Origin: Pseudonocardia sp. DSM 110487
Lineage (GTDB): Bacteria; Actinomycetota; Actinomycetes; Mycobacteriales; Pseudonocardiaceae
DNA: 64,000 nt
Assembly: GCF_019468565.1 (NCBI RefSeq)
Contig: NZ_CP080521.1
Coordinates: forward strand, 2,604,001-2,668,000
Direction: 5' to 3'
Positions 61,237 through 64,000 of this stretch are shown in pieces. The translations under genes and the position numbers were made by a program. Every line of letters begins with the position of its first letter. The stretch's first letter is position 1. Below the pieces are notes generated by a model. That model made no database searches. It saw only the letters and a program-made list of their open reading frames with translations, and had not been told where the DNA came from.

Positions 61237-62118
61237 TCACCCGAGCGCGGCGGTCCGTTGTTCGATCGCCCGGATCACGGCGACCATGTCGGTTGCCCCG
61301 AGGCCGAGGGAGTGGGCCTCGCCGAAGAGGGCACGGCAGACGTCCAGCAGCGGCGAGGCGATGCCGGCCTGTCGCGCCGCGTCCGCGATGGGATCGCAGT
61401 TGTTCTCCAGCACATCCGCGATCGCGGCCTGAACCCGGAAATCCCGGTCCACCAGCTTGCGCACCTTCACCCGCGACACGCTGCTGGCCATCGGACCCAC
61501 GTCCAGCACACCCATGAACTGCTGCATGTCCAGGCCGTGCCGGTCGGCGAAGTGCGCGGCTTCGGCCAGGCCGGTCACCATGGTGACCAGGAACAGGTTG
61601 ACCGAGTACTTCATCAGCAGCCCGTTCGGCACGGGCCCGCACACGATCGTCTCGCGGCACATCGGGCCGAGCACCGGGCGGACGTCCCGCACCGCGGCGG
61701 GCTCGCCGGCCAGCATGGCCACGAGCTCCCCCGCCTCGGCCGGTGTCCGCGAGCCGGAGACAGGGGCTTCGACGTACTTCCCGCCGGCAGCGCGAACGTC
61801 GGCTTCCAGCCGACGCGAGAAGCCGGGCGGAGTCGTTCCCATGTGGACGATCGTGCGCCCGGCGACATCGACGTCGAACCCGGCCGGACCACGTCCCAGT
61901 GCGGAGTCGATCGCGTCCCCGCCGGCCAGCATGAGGAGCACCACGCGGGCTTCGTCGAAGACCTCGGCGGGGCTGATCGCCACCTTCGCCCCGGCCGCAC
62001 GCAGCGGATCACACTTCTCGGCCGAGCGGTTCCAGACCACGAGCGGTGTCCCCGCCTCTGCCAGGTTGAGCGCCATGGGTCCGCCCATGACGCCGAGCCC
62101 GAGGAACCCGATGCTCAT
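61237..62118 (-). CDS. Beta-hydroxyacid dehydrogenase family (3-hydroxyisobutyrate dehydrogenase-like)
   Basis: A 293-residue NAD(P)-dependent enzyme. N-terminal G-L-G-V-M-G-G-P-M, substrate-binding E-A-P-V-S-G-S, and the catalytic helix N-G-L-L-M-K-Y-S-V-N with the conserved Lys. Family members oxidise 3-hydroxyisobutyrate, tartronate semialdehyde or related acids, and some act as imine reductases; all catalytic positions look intact. ATG 62118 has AGGTGA in front. Divergent from the TetR regulator at 62175. Confidence 0.88.
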   Translation of the reverse strand: MSIGFLGLGVMGGPMALNLAEAGTPLVVWNRSAEKCDPLRAAGAKVAISPAEVFDEARVVLLMLAGGDAIDSALGRGPAGFDVDVAGRTIVHMGTTPPGFSRRLEADVRAAGGKYVEAPVSGSRTPAEAGELVAMLAGEPAAVRDVRPVLGPMCRETIVCGPVPNGLLMKYSVNLFLVTMVTGLAEAAHFADRHGLDMQQFMGVLDVGPMASSVSRVKVRKLVDRDFRVQAAIADVLENNCDPIADAARQAGIASPLLDVCRALFGEAHSLGLGATDMVAVIRAIEQRTAALG

Positions 62119-62174
62119 CGTCACCTACTATGTCGTGTGTCATACAGGTCGTCTTTCGGAGAGCGGGGTGCGCC

Positions 62175-62849
62175 ATGCCCAGCCCGGAGCGCCGCCCTCG
62201 GGACCGCATGGTCTACAGCGCGGCCCAGCTGATCCGCGCTCGCGGAGTGACGGCAACGGGCGTGCGCGACGTGGTCGAACACGCGAGCGCCCCGCGCGGT
62301 TCGTTCCAGCACTACTTCCCCGGCGGGAAGGACCAGCTCGTCGGGGAGGCCGTCGCGTGGGCGGGGGACTTCGCGGCACGGTGGGTGGCCTCCTACCGCC
62401 GGGCCGAGGCCGCACCGTCACCGGACGGGCTGTTCGCCCACGTCGTCCGGCCGTGGAAGGACGAGTTCTCCGCGCGTGGATACGAGCGCGGGTGCCCGGT
62501 CATGGCGACCGCCGCCGACCTGGCGGGCGGTGAGTCCGCGGTCAACACGCAGCTGCGGCGCGCGCTCGGGCAGTGGGAGCACGCCGTCGCCGACGAGCTC
62601 GTGGGAATGGGCGTGCTGCCGGCTCGCGCCCGCAGCCTCGCCGTCCTGATGATCAGCGCTCTCGAAGGCGCGATCATGTGGGCCAGGGTGGACCGCGACA
62701 CGACGCCACTGGACATCGTCGTCACCGAGCTCGCGCCACTGCTGCAGGCGGCTGGGCGTGAGGCGACCCTGTCGGGTTGCCACGACGAGGGGGCGCCGGG
62801 TGGAACGCTACCGGGCGAGCCGGCCGAGGACGTCACCCGACATTGCTAG
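62175..62849 (+). CDS. TetR-family transcriptional regulator
   Basis: A 224-residue repressor. Helix-turn-helix at residues ~10-55 (V-Y-S-A-A-Q-L-I-R-A-R-G-V-T, then G-S-F-Q-H-Y-F-P-G-G-K), followed by the C-terminal domain of the YxaF/LmrA-like subgroup (R-G-C-P-V-M-A-T). Divergent from the dehydrogenase gene, which it probably controls. The 56-bp gap holds TATG-N8-CATA. ATG 62175 chosen over a longer start for the GGGGTG upstream. Confidence 0.87.
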   Translation: MPSPERRPRDRMVYSAAQLIRARGVTATGVRDVVEHASAPRGSFQHYFPGGKDQLVGEAVAWAGDFAARWVASYRRAEAAPSPDGLFAHVVRPWKDEFSARGYERGCPVMATAADLAGGESAVNTQLRRALGQWEHAVADELVGMGVLPARARSLAVLMISALEGAIMWARVDRDTTPLDIVVTELAPLLQAAGREATLSGCHDEGAPGGTLPGEPAEDVTRHC

Positions 62850-62850
62850 C

Positions 62851-62864
62851 ATGACAGCTGTCAT
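62851..62864. promoter_or_regulatory. Perfect 14-bp palindrome, operator-like
   Basis: ATGACAGCTGTCAT, just after the TetR stop and about 90 bases before the proline-rich ORF. TetR-type sites often look like this. The ATGACA/TGTCAT arms also occur upstream of the AraC gene at 51653. Confidence 0.55.
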
Positions 62865-62951
62865 AGCGGAAGCCGCAACCCGGTCCAACCGCCACCCCAA
62901 CGTCGAACCGAGACTTCGCACGGATCGTCCGCGATCCGGGTATGTACGGGT

Positions 62952-63116
62952 ATGGACACGGCGAGCATCACCATGACGTCCGCGCCGGCGTGCACCGAGC
63001 CGCCACCGGTGCCGCCGCCCGAACCGGAGCCCGCGCCTCCGATCCCGCCACCCGGCCCGGACCCGGCGCCACCGATCCCGCCCCCTGGCCCGGGTCCGAT
63101 CGACCCGCGGAGCTAG
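62952..63116 (+). CDS. Proline-rich small protein, unknown function
   Basis: A 54-residue ORF with two repeats of P-A-P-P-I-P-P-P-G-P and one cysteine near the start. Composition (about half proline) is unusual but the repeat is exact at protein level. No signal peptide and only a weak SD. An operator-like palindrome lies upstream and a hairpin follows its stop, which supports a real transcription unit. Confidence 0.45.
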   Translation: MDTASITMTSAPACTEPPPVPPPEPEPAPPIPPPGPDPAPPIPPPGPGPIDPRS

Positions 63117-63130
63117 GCCGAGCACGACAA

Positions 63131-63158
63131 CGGCGCCGGACCCGAAGGCCCGGCGCCG
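63131..63158. terminator. GC-rich hairpin between convergent genes
   Basis: CGGCGCCGG (63131-63139) and CCGGCGCCG (63150-63158) form a 9-bp stem with a 10-nt loop, between the proline-rich ORF and the chaplin-like gene, which end toward each other. No T-run, as usual in actinomycete terminators. Confidence 0.6.
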
Positions 63159-63177
63159 CTGTGGAGAGATCCGAAGA

Positions 63178-63567
63178 TCAGTCGTCGATCGAGGCGCTGT
63201 CGCCCGACTTGGCGGCCGCCTTGCAGGAGTCGTCGATCGTGTTGTCGCCGTCGGAGTCGGCGTCGGTGTCGGCACTACCCGCCGCGCCGAGGCCGAGCGC
63301 ACCGGTCAGGTCGGCGAGGATGTGCGTGCCGTTGAGCGGCACCTGGACGCCCAGGACGTTCACCGGGACCTGGTTGTCACACGCGTTCACCGGCACCGAC
63401 AGGTTGTTGCCGGCGACGTTGAGCAGGCCGCCGTGGTTCGAGCCGTCGATGTGGTTGACGTCCTCGACCTTGGTCTTGCCGTGGTCGTCGCCTGCGAAGG
63501 CGAGCGGGCTGACCGCGAGCAGACCAGCGGCGGCCGCAGCCACGACGATTCCAGCCTTCTTCAGCAC
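63178..63567 (-). CDS. Chaplin-like secreted protein
   Basis: A 129-residue exported protein. After K-K-A-G-I-V-V-A-A-A-A-A-G and the cleavage region P-L-A-F-A-G comes a segment G-L-L-N-V-A-G-N-N-L-S-V-P-V-N-A-C-D-N, then V-P-V-N-V-L-G-V, the hydrophobic chaplin/rodlin-type repeat that forms surface amyloid in streptomycetes. The C-terminal third is acidic (D-T-D-A-D-S-D-G-D) with a second Cys, unlike classical short chaplins. GTG 63567 follows AGGAGACA. Confidence 0.75.
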   Translation of the reverse strand: MLKKAGIVVAAAAAGLLAVSPLAFAGDDHGKTKVEDVNHIDGSNHGGLLNVAGNNLSVPVNACDNQVPVNVLGVQVPLNGTHILADLTGALGLGAAGSADTDADSDGDNTIDDSCKAAAKSGDSASIDD

Positions 63568-63886
63568 AGTTGTCTCCTGATCAGTGAATTCAATGTCAGC
63601 GTCGATGACCGGGGAGCCCGCACTGACTGCGAATAAACCTAATGGGTCACGCCCGGTCGGAACAAACCGCATGCCCCTATCTGGTGAATCGATTGCACGG
63701 CGTTTGGTTACGCCCCCTTTCGGGTGACATGCGGATCGACTTGGAAGCGCCTCGCGAATCTCTTCGTCACATGCAGTTAGAGTTGATCACTCGGTTGTGT
63801 GCGTATCCTTTCGCGCCGCCGGTGCCGGTCACCTCCGCGGGGCGCGCTCCGTCATACCGGTGACGACCTCACCCAAGGAGGACCCG

Positions 63887-64000
63887 ATGACCGTGCAGAT
63901 CGTCCGCTTCACCGCCGACCCGACCGACGTCCCCGACATCGAGGCCGCGATCGAGACGATGATCGCCGCCATCCACCGCGAGCGCCCGCCCGGTGTCCGC
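63887..64000 (+). CDS. Unidentified protein, N-terminal 38 residues only
   Basis: ATG 63887 with CAAGGAGGACCC upstream opens a frame running off the window end. The visible part (V-Q-I-V-R-F-T-A-D-P, then an amphipathic helix with I-E-A-A-like repeats) would fit the first strand and helix of a small alpha/beta (ferredoxin-like) protein, but the family cannot be called from this much. TTGATC and TATCCT about 15 bases apart at ~63784-63810 may be its promoter. Confidence 0.6.
   Translation, partial: MTVQIVRFTADPTDVPDIEAAIETMIAAIHRERPPGVR

Overview
The window is very GC-rich, with dense, tightly packed operons (4-nt ATGA/GTGA overlaps, many GTG starts, strong AGGAGG-like ribosome sites). Gene content fits an actinomycete: MmyB-type XRE regulators, lipoprotein-dependent CUT1 sugar ABC systems with LacI regulators, a DasR-like GntR regulator, RecBCD, a chaplin-like secreted protein and a CGNR zinc finger protein. 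A Pseudonocardia-like member of the Pseudonocardiaceae is my best guess; this is inference from style and content, not from a marker gene.

Layout. 1-1008: 3' end of a DUF5605-type (glycosidase-associated) protein, then REP-like palindromes and a second, truncated copy of its tail. 1022-4948: three short-chain dehydrogenases divergent from an MmyB-like regulator, followed by a collapsed remnant of a second SDR/MmyB pair. 4971-10132: LacI regulator divergent from a sugar ABC transporter operon ending in a TIM-barrel sugar isomerase/epimerase. 10148-11478: epimerase-like protein and a membrane protein. 11816-19290: second CUT1 transporter, SDR, carboxymuconolactone-decarboxylase-like protein, SMP-30 lactonase, LacI and TauD-like dioxygenase, linked by three similar LacI-type boxes. 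19291-26942: CPBP protease, then a MurNAc/GlcNAc gene set (murQ divergent from ABC transporter, GH89 alpha-N-acetylglucosaminidase and a DasR-like GntR), with two dre-like boxes between murQ and the transporter.

26940-32312 is the stand-out: a segment of clearly lower GC, bounded by inverted repeats that match at 21 of 22 positions, inserted exactly between two convergent stop codons. It carries a 1,406-residue protein with an N-terminal PD-(D/E)xK nuclease-like domain, a NACHT/STAND NTPase and a long C-terminal region (an NLR-like, Avs/bNACHT-type candidate defence protein), a small overlapping CxxC protein and what may be the first codons of a lost recombinase, but no transposase.

32314-43744: glucarate-dehydratase-family enzyme, DUF805 protein, a duplicated recD tail, a PPOX-fold protein, and the complete recC-recB-recD operon. 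44052-52712: small conserved protein, NmrA-like oxidoreductase, phosphoglucomutase, beta-trefoil secreted protein, membrane proteins, an AraC regulator, an SDR and two deletion-type pseudogenes. 52748-57302: a coupled GNAT / SIS-domain / NAAAR-MenC / 22-codon ORF / serine hydrolase operon divergent from an M20 peptidase, plausibly for peptide or muropeptide recycling. 57412-64000: MFS exporter with CGNR regulator, VTT/DedA-like protein, AEC transporter, beta-hydroxyacid dehydrogenase divergent from a TetR regulator, a proline-rich small protein, a chaplin-like protein, and the start of an unidentified gene.

A recurring theme is decay of regulator/oxidoreductase pairs by clean internal deletion (4614-4948, 47946-48405, 51780-51902) and partial tail duplications (DUF5605, recD). 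Families were assigned by reading motifs; no database search was possible.
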